From positions 1 to 13,641 of the forward strand of contig CAYMBG010000079.1 of assembly GCA_964388615.1 (NCBI GenBank): a DNA stretch of 13,641 nucleotides, in the 5' to 3' direction. The position numbers were made by a program, and so were the translations under genes. Of the stretch, positions 1 to 6,830 are shown one piece after another; the first letter of the stretch is position 1; each line of letters opens with the position of its first letter. Below the pieces are notes generated by a model that saw only the letters and a list, made by a program, of their open reading frames with translations, was not told where the DNA came from and ran no database searches. The DNA comes from SLLW01 sp964388615 (GTDB lineage: Bacteria; Bacteroidota; Rhodothermia; Balneolales; Natronogracilivirgulaceae).

Positions 1-1413
1 ATTGCAGAAACTTGCGTGAAAATCCATCCGTGGCTGCATCATTCCGGTAAAACCATACTCCAGAAAAGAAGGTTGAAGCACATGTGTGGGACATGCACTA
101 ACACAAAGCTGGCAAGCGGTACATGCCTCCGTGTAATGCTCCAAACTAAGTGACCCTGGTGGAGAAATGGGGTAATTCTTCTCCTCCGGAACAGTTGAAG
201 ACTCTGTGATCTCGACATCCAGGTCAGCACGATCGGCTTCTTGCTGACCGCCATACGCTTTTCCGGCAGTGCTTAGCAATGAGAAACCGGCAAAGTAAGC
301 CGTAATATGATACAGAAATTCTCTGCGATCCCTTCCGTCCGCCCTCGTATTATGATTCAGCGCTGTCAGTCGCCCCCCCTCTTCCAAGACTTTCGATAAA
401 CCGCTATAAACAGTATCAAGAGATGTGAAGTGGTTTTTTGATTCAACGATCTCTTTTTCAGTACCGGATTCAGAAATGTTATCAGACTCCGGATCAGCCA
501 TAAAAAATGCTTGCTTTTCAGGTTTGGATTTCTCCCTGCCTGGAAACCACTTATTTCTGTAGTTAATACCCTGCATGGAACAAACATCCAGACAATTAAA
601 ACACCCGACACATCGACTGAAATCAATTTCATTGTTTTTTAAATCAATGCACTCTGCTTTGCAATTAAGTGAACACATCGCACAATGGTTACACAATTGA
701 TCGTCAATCTCTATACGATACATGGAGATCTTTGAAATCAGACCGAGTAAACTGCCGAGGGGACATACGGTGTTGCAATACAGCCTGCCTCTGGTTAGTG
801 AGAGCCATGCAACCAGCACCAGCATCAATGTCGGAAATATCAGTGGGATTACAGTCATCTGGCGGGTTCCCACATCATAAAGTGTGTATATGCCAAAGGA
901 ATGCAAGACACTTGCACTCATATTATTGAGTCCATAATAAACCGGTCTGACTAACCCCGAAAAAATCTTTCCAAACAAGCTGAACGGATCGAGGAGATTC
1001 AGTAAAAACACACTGCCAAACAGAAAAAAGACAGTGGTTACACCCAACAAAGAGTAGCGCAATATATTGTGGGGTTCCGATGGGCGGTATCTGATTCTCT
1101 TTTTCCTGATTCTTTTGGTATAGAACTTGGAAATATAGGAAAATACATCCTGTAAAATACCCAGTGGACAGACGGTAGAGCAATAGACCCTTCCGAAAAG
1201 CAGCGTGATCCCCACTACCAACAGAAATCCCAGCGTCGCAAAACTGACCAAATTCAGAAATTTGATCAGTGACGGAACAAATTGAATCCAGGTGATACCG
1301 TTAATAAACGAGCTTGAGAGTGTTTCTGTGAAATCAATAAACAGGAAACCCGTAAAAATAAGGAAAAACAGGGAAACAGTTACCCTTAAAATCTTAAGTA
1401 AACGATTCTGCAT
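1..1413 (-). CDS. Membrane-bound polyferredoxin, NapH/MauN-like part fused to a Tat-type NapG/MauM-like part (3' end cut by window)
   Basis: One frame stays open from the ATG at 1413 to the window edge, giving 471 residues without a stop. The N-terminal half has about four hydrophobic membrane segments (roughly residues 12-31, 50-73, 115-140, 187-209) and two CxxxCP motifs (C78/C82 and C213/C217), the layout of NapH/MauN/NosR-type quinol-linked membrane ferredoxins. Two [4Fe-4S] motifs follow: C241-C244-C247-C251 and C268-C271-C274-C278. After a polar linker comes an internal twin-arginine motif, RREFL (363-367), with a hydrophobic stretch to about 387. Then comes a third motif, C431-C434-C437-C441P, and C470 probably begins a fourth. 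The inference is electron transfer between quinone and periplasm, with clusters on both membrane faces. It starts 10 bp after the DUF362 gene, so the two are probably co-transcribed. The fold assignment is firm. The electron partner and direction are not known. Confidence 0.88.
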   Translation of the reverse strand, partial: MQNRLLKILRVTVSLFFLIFTGFLFIDFTETLSSSFINGITWIQFVPSLIKFLNLVSFATLGFLLVVGITLLFGRVYCSTVCPLGILQDVFSYISKFYTKRIRKKRIRYRPSEPHNILRYSLLGVTTVFFLFGSVFLLNLLDPFSLFGKIFSGLVRPVYYGLNNMSASVLHSFGIYTLYDVGTRQMTVIPLIFPTLMLVLVAWLSLTRGRLYCNTVCPLGSLLGLISKISMYRIEIDDQLCNHCAMCSLNCKAECIDLKNNEIDFSRCVGCFNCLDVCSMQGINYRNKWFPGREKSKPEKQAFFMADPESDNISESGTEKEIVESKNHFTSLDTVYSGLSKVLEEGGRLTALNHNTRADGRDRREFLYHITAYFAGFSLLSTAGKAYGGQQEADRADLDVEITESSTVPEEKNYPISPPGSLSLEHYTEACTACQLCVSACPTHVLQPSFLEYGFTGMMQPRMDFHASFCN

Positions 1414-1423
1414 GCCAAAACCA

Positions 1424-2341
1424 TCAAATTCGAAGCCTGTTAATATTCAGGCTATCCAGTTCCATGGTTCCGATTCCCATTTCCTGCCCAAGGCGAATAT
1501 GCCCCACTTCCTGGGGCTCGAGCCCAAAAATAAGCGATGATGCGGCATCTGCCGCAACCAGATCGGAGGAGATAACCTGTGCTTCCATCGTCACAACATC
1601 CTCCTCGGAAACGCCTCTGGGACCATTTCTCATCATGACCCGGTAGGCATCCACGATGTTCAAATCCGGTTTTCTGTAGGTTGTATAATCGGTTATACAC
1701 TGGTGCAGATCATTACTGTGATAGTAACGACGATCCCAGACATTACCCATCAGGTTTTTCATAGCAACGGTGATAGAAGCTCCACCGTGATGTTTCAGCA
1801 CAGGCACATTTATAAAAACATCCGCTTCAAGCAACAGTTCATGCTCTTTGGCTTGTGTCAGCCTTCTGCCATCCGGAATGGAAATATCCTGATAATATCT
1901 CTCAGAGTTACCCGGAACCACATTTGCACCTGCGTCATTGGCCGCCTTTTCTATTCCACTATTTCTGTAGCAAGCGCGCCACTCATCACAGGTGTGATCA
2001 AAAACACTGACGCGACTGGCACCCGCCTGTAAACAATGTTCGACAATACGACCTACCAGTTCCGGATTGGTATTGGCTCCCATCTCAGGGGGACGATCCC
2101 AGCCAATGTTGGGCTTGACAACTACGTGCTGTCCCTCATTAACAAACTTTTCCATGCCCCCAAGAGAAGCGATACCTTTGTCAAACATTTCAACAGCCCC
2201 GCCACCACGTACGGCAACAAGATCATAGGGCAAAGAGTCATCATATGAAGTCATCGCTTGTGAGGTGGGCCCGTATTTTGCCGATGTGCCTAAAAAAACA
2301 CCTGCTCCGATGGATTTAAGGAGAAAATCTCTGCGTTTCAT
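1424..2341 (-). CDS. DUF362 domain protein with Tat signal; possible LarA-like nickel-pincer enzyme
   Basis: This 305-residue protein starts with MKRRDFLLKS plus a hydrophobic run to about residue 23, a Tat signal in which the RRDFL motif is followed by a short h-region, so export in folded form is likely. The mature part has DUF362 hallmarks: a KPN motif (76-78), a TNPELV segment (91-96), an AD.FINVPVLKHH segment (173-185) and KNLMG (195-199). No ferredoxin domain is fused to it. DUF362 has no established function to my knowledge. R83, H116, H185, K195 and H208 or H213 sit at spacings close to those of LarA Arg75, His108, His174, Lys184 and His200. The larCEB operon, which makes the LarA cofactor, is transcribed divergently next door. 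The family and Tat calls are solid. The LarA-like function is inference. Mature length (about 275) is shorter than LarA (about 425), so the LarA C-terminal domain would be missing or replaced. Confidence 0.85.
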   Translation of the reverse strand: MKRRDFLLKSIGAGVFLGTSAKYGPTSQAMTSYDDSLPYDLVAVRGGGAVEMFDKGIASLGGMEKFVNEGQHVVVKPNIGWDRPPEMGANTNPELVGRIVEHCLQAGASRVSVFDHTCDEWRACYRNSGIEKAANDAGANVVPGNSERYYQDISIPDGRRLTQAKEHELLLEADVFINVPVLKHHGGASITVAMKNLMGNVWDRRYYHSNDLHQCITDYTTYRKPDLNIVDAYRVMMRNGPRGVSEEDVVTMEAQVISSDLVAADAASSLIFGLEPQEVGHIRLGQEMGIGTMELDSLNINRLRI

Positions 2342-2851
2342 AATAATTCAATATTTAAGTCCTAAATGTCTGGTAAATACACTGTCAACGTTATCTGCGT
2401 TTATTGAATGCACATAGATGCCAAAGGCATAAAACCAATCCCATTACATTTTCCGCCGAGGTAATAAGATCAATCAATAAATAGCGACATCAGGTTATTA
2501 ATCAATAATAAGTATTACAACCCAGTACCTGCACAGCACAACAAACGGGAATAAAAAAAATTGTACAAAATGTCCCAAAGTTGCATAGACCTTAACAAGC
2601 TATCAGAAAATAATAATGGCTGAGAAATACTCAAATTGTTTTAATATTTACACTTTAACACTTATTATTGAATTTATCAAGCACAAATCCTTATAAAAAT
2701 CAACCACTTGACTTTTACTTGTTTTGATGTCACTTTTTTTGAAACCGCAATCTTCTACATAAATGGCAAGCACAAAACACAATTACTTTTTGCTGAAATT
2801 ACTACTATTTGCAGCTAATTTGCGTTAATAACATGTTTTAAATGGAAAAAA
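2342..2851. other. 510-bp AT-rich divergent intergenic region
   Basis: This spacer separates the start codons of the minus-strand DUF362 gene and the plus-strand larC gene, so it should hold both promoters. It is clearly AT-richer than the flanking genes and contains no convincing ORF. Toward DUF362, a perfect TTGACA lies on the minus strand (2388 down to 2383), but the matching -10 is weak. Toward larC, a TTGAAT/TTATAA pair with 17-bp spacing is listed separately. A direct repeat, CAAGCACAAA, occurs at 2678-2687 and 2767-2776, and ATGCCAAAGGCAT (2418-2430) is a small inverted repeat. Neither is long enough to call an operator. I see no recognisable riboswitch. Confidence 0.6.
2668..2696 (+). 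promoter_or_regulatory. Candidate promoter upstream of larC
   Basis: TTGAAT (2668-2673) and TTATAA (2691-2696) are separated by 17 bp, the spacing of a sigma-70-type promoter. It would give a leader of about 150 nt before the larC start codon. In an AT-rich spacer such a match can arise by chance. If the host is a true Bacteroidota, its major promoter type (TTG / TAnnTTTG) differs, so this is a weak call. Confidence 0.22.
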
Positions 2852-4108
2852 ATGAGAGTACTCTATTATGATTGTTTTGCCGGCATCTCAGGTGACATGC
2901 ACCTGGGCGCCATGATCGATGCCGGGGTTGACCCCGAACATTTGATCAATGAATTAAAAAAATTGCCTCTTAGCGGTTTTCATCTGCACATATGCCGTGA
3001 TGAGCGCAAGAGCATTGAAGGTACCAGGGTGGATGTGGTATTGGAAGGTGATCATCATCATCATCATCATCACGACCATAGTCACATGCATGGCCACGCC
3101 GGAGAGCATCACCACCGCAACTTGAAGGATATTCAAAACATCCTGAGTGAAAGCACCCTCCCCGAGTCCACTAAAGCACGGGCTTTGAAAATGTTTTTGC
3201 TCATCGCAGAGGCAGAGGCAAAAATTCACGGTGTTTCCGTTGATGAAATACACTTTCACGAAGTAGGTGCCCTGGACTCCATCGTGGACATAACCGGAGC
3301 CGCTATCTGCCTCGAGTATCTCAAACCGGATCGGATTTTCTGTTCCTCGGTGGAGCTGGGAAGTGGTATGGTACACTGTGCTCACGGAATGATGCCGGTA
3401 CCTGCCCCCGCGACTTCTGAAATTTTAAAAAATATTCCGGTTCGTACTGGCACCGCTGACCATGAAGCAACGACACCCACCGGAGCTGCCATTCTTGCTG
3501 CAAATGTTGACGAATTCACCGACACTTTTAGATTCACCCCCCATCTCTCTGCTTATGGTATCGGACAGCGGGATTCCAACATTCCAAACATACTGCGAAT
3601 TCATATCGGCGAACAGGAAGAACGCTCCTTGCAACCTGAAGAAAACAGGGATGATGGCCATGTATGTACGATGTTGGAATGCAACATAGATGATATGAAC
3701 CCGGAATACTACTCTCATGTGATGAACAGGCTTTTTTCTGAAGGTGCGCGCGATGTATTCATAACACCGGTAATCATGAAAGAAAGCAGGCCCGGTGTGA
3801 TTTTAAGTACCCTGTGTGACCAGAAGCTGCAATCTGCCATTACCCAAATCCTGTTCACAGAGACAACTACTATCGGTGTACGCAGTTACCCGGTACAAAG
3901 GGAGATGATGAAACGTGAAATCAGAAGTATTACCACTTCTCTGGGTACAATTAAGGTAAAATATGCCTGGTATCAGGACCGTCTAATAAAATGGAAACCC
4001 GAATTTCAAGACTGCAAAAAGCTGGCGGAAAATAACCAGCTCTCCCTGCAGGAAGTCCACCGGATAGTTAACTTGGAAATAAATCAAAAAGAAAGTAATG
4101 AAAACTAA
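2852..4108 (+). CDS. larC: LarC, nickel insertion protein for the nickel-pincer cofactor
   Basis: LarC is the CTP-dependent cyclometallase that inserts nickel into the bisthiocarboxylate pyridinium nucleotide, the last step of NPN cofactor synthesis, in the cytoplasm. The 418-residue product begins MRVLYYDCFAGISGDM, the LarC signature. It has a His-rich tract at about residues 68-88 (seven consecutive His, then further His), probably nickel-binding, and a conserved EVGALDSIVD segment. The C-terminal LarC2-type part starts around VCTMLECNIDDMNPE and includes GARDVF and the IGVR segment. LarC1 and LarC2 lie in one uninterrupted frame, unlike Lactobacillus plantarum, where a programmed frameshift joins them. 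The ATG follows an A-rich stretch, typical of Bacteroidota leaders. The gene overlaps larE by 11 bp, indicating one operon. Confidence 0.95.
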   Translation: MRVLYYDCFAGISGDMHLGAMIDAGVDPEHLINELKKLPLSGFHLHICRDERKSIEGTRVDVVLEGDHHHHHHHDHSHMHGHAGEHHHRNLKDIQNILSESTLPESTKARALKMFLLIAEAEAKIHGVSVDEIHFHEVGALDSIVDITGAAICLEYLKPDRIFCSSVELGSGMVHCAHGMMPVPAPATSEILKNIPVRTGTADHEATTPTGAAILAANVDEFTDTFRFTPHLSAYGIGQRDSNIPNILRIHIGEQEERSLQPEENRDDGHVCTMLECNIDDMNPEYYSHVMNRLFSEGARDVFITPVIMKESRPGVILSTLCDQKLQSAITQILFTETTTIGVRSYPVQREMMKREIRSITTSLGTIKVKYAWYQDRLIKWKPEFQDCKKLAENNQLSLQEVHRIVNLEINQKESNEN

Positions 4109-4940
4109 TGGCGAAAACGCAATACCCCAAAACGCAAAACAAAAGTACGACGATCTTCTGAAAATTATTCGAGGTTTCGGTAAAACGGCCGTCGCTTTTT
4201 CAGGAGGCGTGGATAGCACTTTTCTATTGGTTGCCGCGAAAGAGGCCCCCGCAGAAGAGCTGGTCGCATTGACCATGAAACAGCCCTATTTCCAGCAACA
4301 GGAACTGCAAGAAGCTGAATCATTCATCCATGACATCGGAGTTGCTCATAAAGTTATTGAGAGTCCGGTAAACCCAAAGGTGATGGAAAACCCGGAGAAC
4401 CGTTGTTATCTCTGTAAATCCTCCACATTCCATCTATTTGGAAATGAGGTGGAAAACATGGGTTTCGATACACTTTTAGACGGCACCAACGCTGATGACA
4501 CCCAGGAATACCGACCGGGACTAAGAGCCCTGGAAGAGCAAAAGGTTAGAAGTCCTTTGAAAGAAGCAGGGCTGACAAAAAAAGAGATACGGGCGCTTTC
4601 CAGAGAAATGGGGCTTCCTATTTGGGATAAACCCTCCAACACTTGTCTGATCACACGCATTCCCTATAACACACAGGTTCACGAGCAAGATCTCCGTCAA
4701 ATAGAAAATGCGGAGCTTTTTCTTCGCGAAAAAGGGTTCAAAGAAGTTCGTGTCAGAAAGCACGGTGATGTTGCCAGAATAGAAGTGGATCCGGCCTTGA
4801 TCGGAATGCTCACCAAACCGGAATTAATGCAAGAAACCGTGACCCATCTGAAAAGTATTGGTTTTTATCACATTTCCGTTGATCTTGAAGGCTATAGAAC
4901 AGGAAGTATGGATAAAGCTATTTTGGAACAGAATCGTTAA
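4098..4940 (+). CDS. larE: LarE, ATP-dependent sulfur transferase of nickel-pincer cofactor synthesis
   Basis: LarE activates the pyridinium dicarboxylate mononucleotide (P2CMN) made by LarB by adenylation and replaces oxygen with sulfur to give the dithiocarboxylate that LarC metallates. The 280-residue protein has the PP-loop ATP pyrophosphatase motif SGGVDS at 35-40, DGTNADD at 128-134 and the C-terminal EGYRTGS at 264-270. Cysteines at 103 and 106 (CYLC) and 183 (SNTCLITR) form a three-cysteine set. C183 matches the position of the sacrificial cysteine of L. plantarum LarE. The extra CxxC is the pattern linked to [4Fe-4S]-type LarE proteins, so this version may use a cluster to carry sulfur rather than sacrifice a cysteine (inference). 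Its start lies inside the end of larC, and its TAA overlaps the larB start (TAATG), consistent with translational coupling. Confidence 0.94.
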   Translation: MKTNGENAIPQNAKQKYDDLLKIIRGFGKTAVAFSGGVDSTFLLVAAKEAPAEELVALTMKQPYFQQQELQEAESFIHDIGVAHKVIESPVNPKVMENPENRCYLCKSSTFHLFGNEVENMGFDTLLDGTNADDTQEYRPGLRALEEQKVRSPLKEAGLTKKEIRALSREMGLPIWDKPSNTCLITRIPYNTQVHEQDLRQIENAELFLREKGFKEVRVRKHGDVARIEVDPALIGMLTKPELMQETVTHLKSIGFYHISVDLEGYRTGSMDKAILEQNR

Positions 4941-5692
4941 TGGCCATGAAAAAAGAGACCCTGAAAGTATTACTCGACCAAGTCCAAAAAGGTGAAATCA
5001 ACGTCGAAAATGCTATTGAAAAGCTTGCAGACCTGCCATATAAAGAGTTGGGATTTGCAAAAGTTGATATGCACAGAGAACTCAGGACCGGATATCCTGA
5101 GGTGGTTTATGGTCAGAGTAAAACCACAGAACAAGTGGTTAGTATCGTTGCATCATTGATGGAGACAAAATCCAATATTTTAGTCACCCGTATCCGGAAA
5201 GATCCCCTGGAGGAGATACAAAAATTTTGTCCTCATGCACAATATCATGAAAAAGCTCGCTGCATAACAGTACGCAATCAAGAGGCGGTATTATCGGAAT
5301 CACCTATCGCTGTTATTACAGCCGGGACCACCGACATACCTGTCGCTGAAGAAGCCGCTGTAACAGCTGAAATATTCGATAACAAGGTATCCCGAATTTA
5401 CGATGTCGGAGTTGCCGGAATCCATCGTCTATTCAGCAAGCTGGATGAAATCAGAGATGCCAAAGTGTTGATTGTCATTGCCGGTATGGAAGGTGCGCTT
5501 CCCAGTATTGTGGGAGGGCTTGTTGATAAGCCGGTCATTGCGGTTCCTACCAGCATTGGCTATGGAGCAAATTTTGGCGGATTATCTGCCCTGCTCGGTA
5601 TGCTTACCAGTTGCGCCAGCGGTGTAAGTGTGGTAAATATCGACAACGGTTTTGGAGCTGCTTATCAGGCATGTATGATCAACAAGATGTAA
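4940..5692 (+). CDS. larB: LarB, pyridinium-3,5-biscarboxylate mononucleotide synthase
   Basis: LarB carries out the first step of NPN cofactor synthesis: it carboxylates nicotinic acid adenine dinucleotide at pyridine C5 and cleaves the phosphoanhydride. The 250-residue product has an N-terminal helical part and a C-terminal domain related to PurE-type AIR carboxylases, with AGTTDIPVAEEA (128-139), AGMEGALPS (181-189), VPTSIGYGANFGG (202-214) and SCASGVSVVNIDNGFGAA (224-241). C225 aligns with the nucleophilic cysteine (Cys221) of L. plantarum LarB, and E184 is a likely acid/base residue. The length is normal for the family. The start overlaps the larE stop; a second in-frame ATG lies two codons later. 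The operon order larC-larE-larB covers the three core steps. No larA, larD or nickel transporter gene is present nearby. Confidence 0.95.
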   Translation: MAMKKETLKVLLDQVQKGEINVENAIEKLADLPYKELGFAKVDMHRELRTGYPEVVYGQSKTTEQVVSIVASLMETKSNILVTRIRKDPLEEIQKFCPHAQYHEKARCITVRNQEAVLSESPIAVITAGTTDIPVAEEAAVTAEIFDNKVSRIYDVGVAGIHRLFSKLDEIRDAKVLIVIAGMEGALPSIVGGLVDKPVIAVPTSIGYGANFGGLSALLGMLTSCASGVSVVNIDNGFGAAYQACMINKM

Positions 5693-5722
5693 ATAACTGC
5701 AGAATTTCAATAATTTCTCATC

Positions 5723-6760
5723 ATGACCACAGAAAACCCACACTATCTCTTTTCCATTTTGGGAGTTGTCGTATCATTGCTCTTTTTTGCCGTCAGTTGT
5801 GAATCACAATCCCCCGAATCCGAAGAGTCCATGACCTCCGTTTCCCAAAAAGAATATGCACTGACTATACACGCCGGTGCCGGTGTCATTTCCAGGGAAA
5901 TCGATACTGATATTCGTGACGGATATCTCAACTCATTAGAGCAAGCACTCACCCTGGGACGTGATCTCCTTGCCGAAGGTGCATCGAGTCTGGATGCCGT
6001 AGAAGCCGTTATCCGTTTGCTCGAAGACGATCACCGTTTTAATGCAGGCCATGGGGCTGTCTTTACCAGTGAAGGCGTTCATGAACTGGATGCCTCCCTC
6101 ATGTCGGGAAGAAACCTTCAAGCTGGAGCCGTTACCGGTGTGCGTACGGTTAAAAATCCCATTACCCTGGCCCGAAAAGTGATGGAACAGAGCCCCCATG
6201 TCATGTTTGCATCTGATGGAGCTGAAAACTTCGCAGATCAAACCGAAGTGGAGCGGGTGGAAAACAGCTACTTCAGTACGAGTCGCAGACAAGAGCAGTT
6301 AAGAAGTGCACAAGACCGGCAGCAAACAAAAAGACACAAGGAAAAGTCAGACTACTTCAGTACAGTGGGAGTCGCGGCTTTGGATCGTAATGGAGATCTC
6401 GCGGCTGGCACATCTACCGGTGGGATGACCAACAAAAAACCTGGACGGGTAGGTGATTCCCCCATCATTGCAGCCGGCACTTATGCGGATAATCGCTCCT
6501 GCGCCGTCTCCGCTACGGGCCACGGTGAAAAATTCATACGAAACGCGGTTGCCTATCAGGTTTGTGCCATCATGGAGTTTCAGGAAGCATCACTGGCAGA
6601 AGCAGCCCGGCTGGTTATTCAAGATAAGCTGGATGAAGGTGACGGAGGAATCATCGCTGTAGACAAAAATGGAAATATTTCCATGGAATTCAGTTCTCCC
6701 GGCATGTTCCGTGGCGCAGCTGACTCAGAAGGGCTCTTCCAGGTTGCTATCTGGGAATAA
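5723..6760 (+). CDS. Isoaspartyl peptidase / plant-type L-asparaginase, probably a lipoprotein
   Basis: This is an Ntn-hydrolase of the EcAIII/IaaA family. It is made as a precursor that cleaves itself to expose a threonine, then hydrolyses beta-aspartyl dipeptides and asparagine. The 345-residue product has IHAGAG (49-54), a GHGAVF segment (109-114), the processing site before T214 (STVGVAALD), AGTSTGGMTNKKPGRVGDS (228-246) and a TGHGE loop (265-269). The N-terminus is a short hydrophobic signal ending AVSC, so C26 is a plausible lipid-attachment site, followed by a Ser/Glu-rich linker. The enzyme would then act outside the cytoplasm, unlike E. coli IaaA. The residue before T214 is Ser rather than the usual Gly. 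The linker (about 182-212) is charged, as expected for the excised segment. It begins 30 bp after larB in the same direction, so co-transcription is possible, but no functional link to the lar genes is known. Confidence 0.92.
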   Translation: MTTENPHYLFSILGVVVSLLFFAVSCESQSPESEESMTSVSQKEYALTIHAGAGVISREIDTDIRDGYLNSLEQALTLGRDLLAEGASSLDAVEAVIRLLEDDHRFNAGHGAVFTSEGVHELDASLMSGRNLQAGAVTGVRTVKNPITLARKVMEQSPHVMFASDGAENFADQTEVERVENSYFSTSRRQEQLRSAQDRQQTKRHKEKSDYFSTVGVAALDRNGDLAAGTSTGGMTNKKPGRVGDSPIIAAGTYADNRSCAVSATGHGEKFIRNAVAYQVCAIMEFQEASLAEAARLVIQDKLDEGDGGIIAVDKNGNISMEFSSPGMFRGAADSEGLFQVAIWE

Positions 6761-6800
6761 AAATCATTTATTTACGGGTCACATGGGTGCTTATGTAAAG

Positions 6801-6830
6801 CCTGTAACAGGACTCAAGATTTATCTTGAG
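6801..6830. repeat. Two adjacent small inverted repeats at a convergent gene end
   Basis: CCTGTAACAGG (6801-6811) has 5-bp arms around one base. CTCAAGATTTATCTTGAG (6813-6830) has perfect 8-bp arms around TT. They lie between the peptidase gene (plus strand) and the transporter gene (minus strand); the second overlaps the last codons of the transporter. They may slow or end transcription from both sides, but neither is followed by a clear T-run, so a classical intrinsic terminator is not demonstrated. Confidence 0.4.

Noticed and set aside
1..1413. Several short minus-strand ORFs here could suggest a decayed or frameshifted gene.
   Set aside because: One frame is open without interruption from 1413 to the window edge with all iron-sulfur motifs in place. 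It simply has no stop inside the window.
3053..3073. CAT tandem repeat as a regulatory or CRISPR-like repeat.
   Set aside because: It is an in-frame histidine tract of LarC. There are no spacers and no further copies.
2954..3385. 143-residue minus-strand ORF with a Met-rich run inside larC.
   Set aside because: The Met run is the complement of the CAT repeat of LarC. This is a shadow frame.
2852..4108. Possible programmed frameshift joining larC1 and larC2, as in Lactobacillus plantarum.
   Set aside because: The whole protein is read in one continuous frame with both parts intact.
5611..5802. Short plus-strand ORF across the larB end and peptidase start.
   Set aside because: It overlaps two well-supported genes in another frame and its translation shows no family features.
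6813..6830. Perfect 8-bp inverted repeat as a strong intrinsic terminator.
   Set aside because: No T-run follows on either strand and the arms are AT-rich, so it is recorded only as an inverted repeat.
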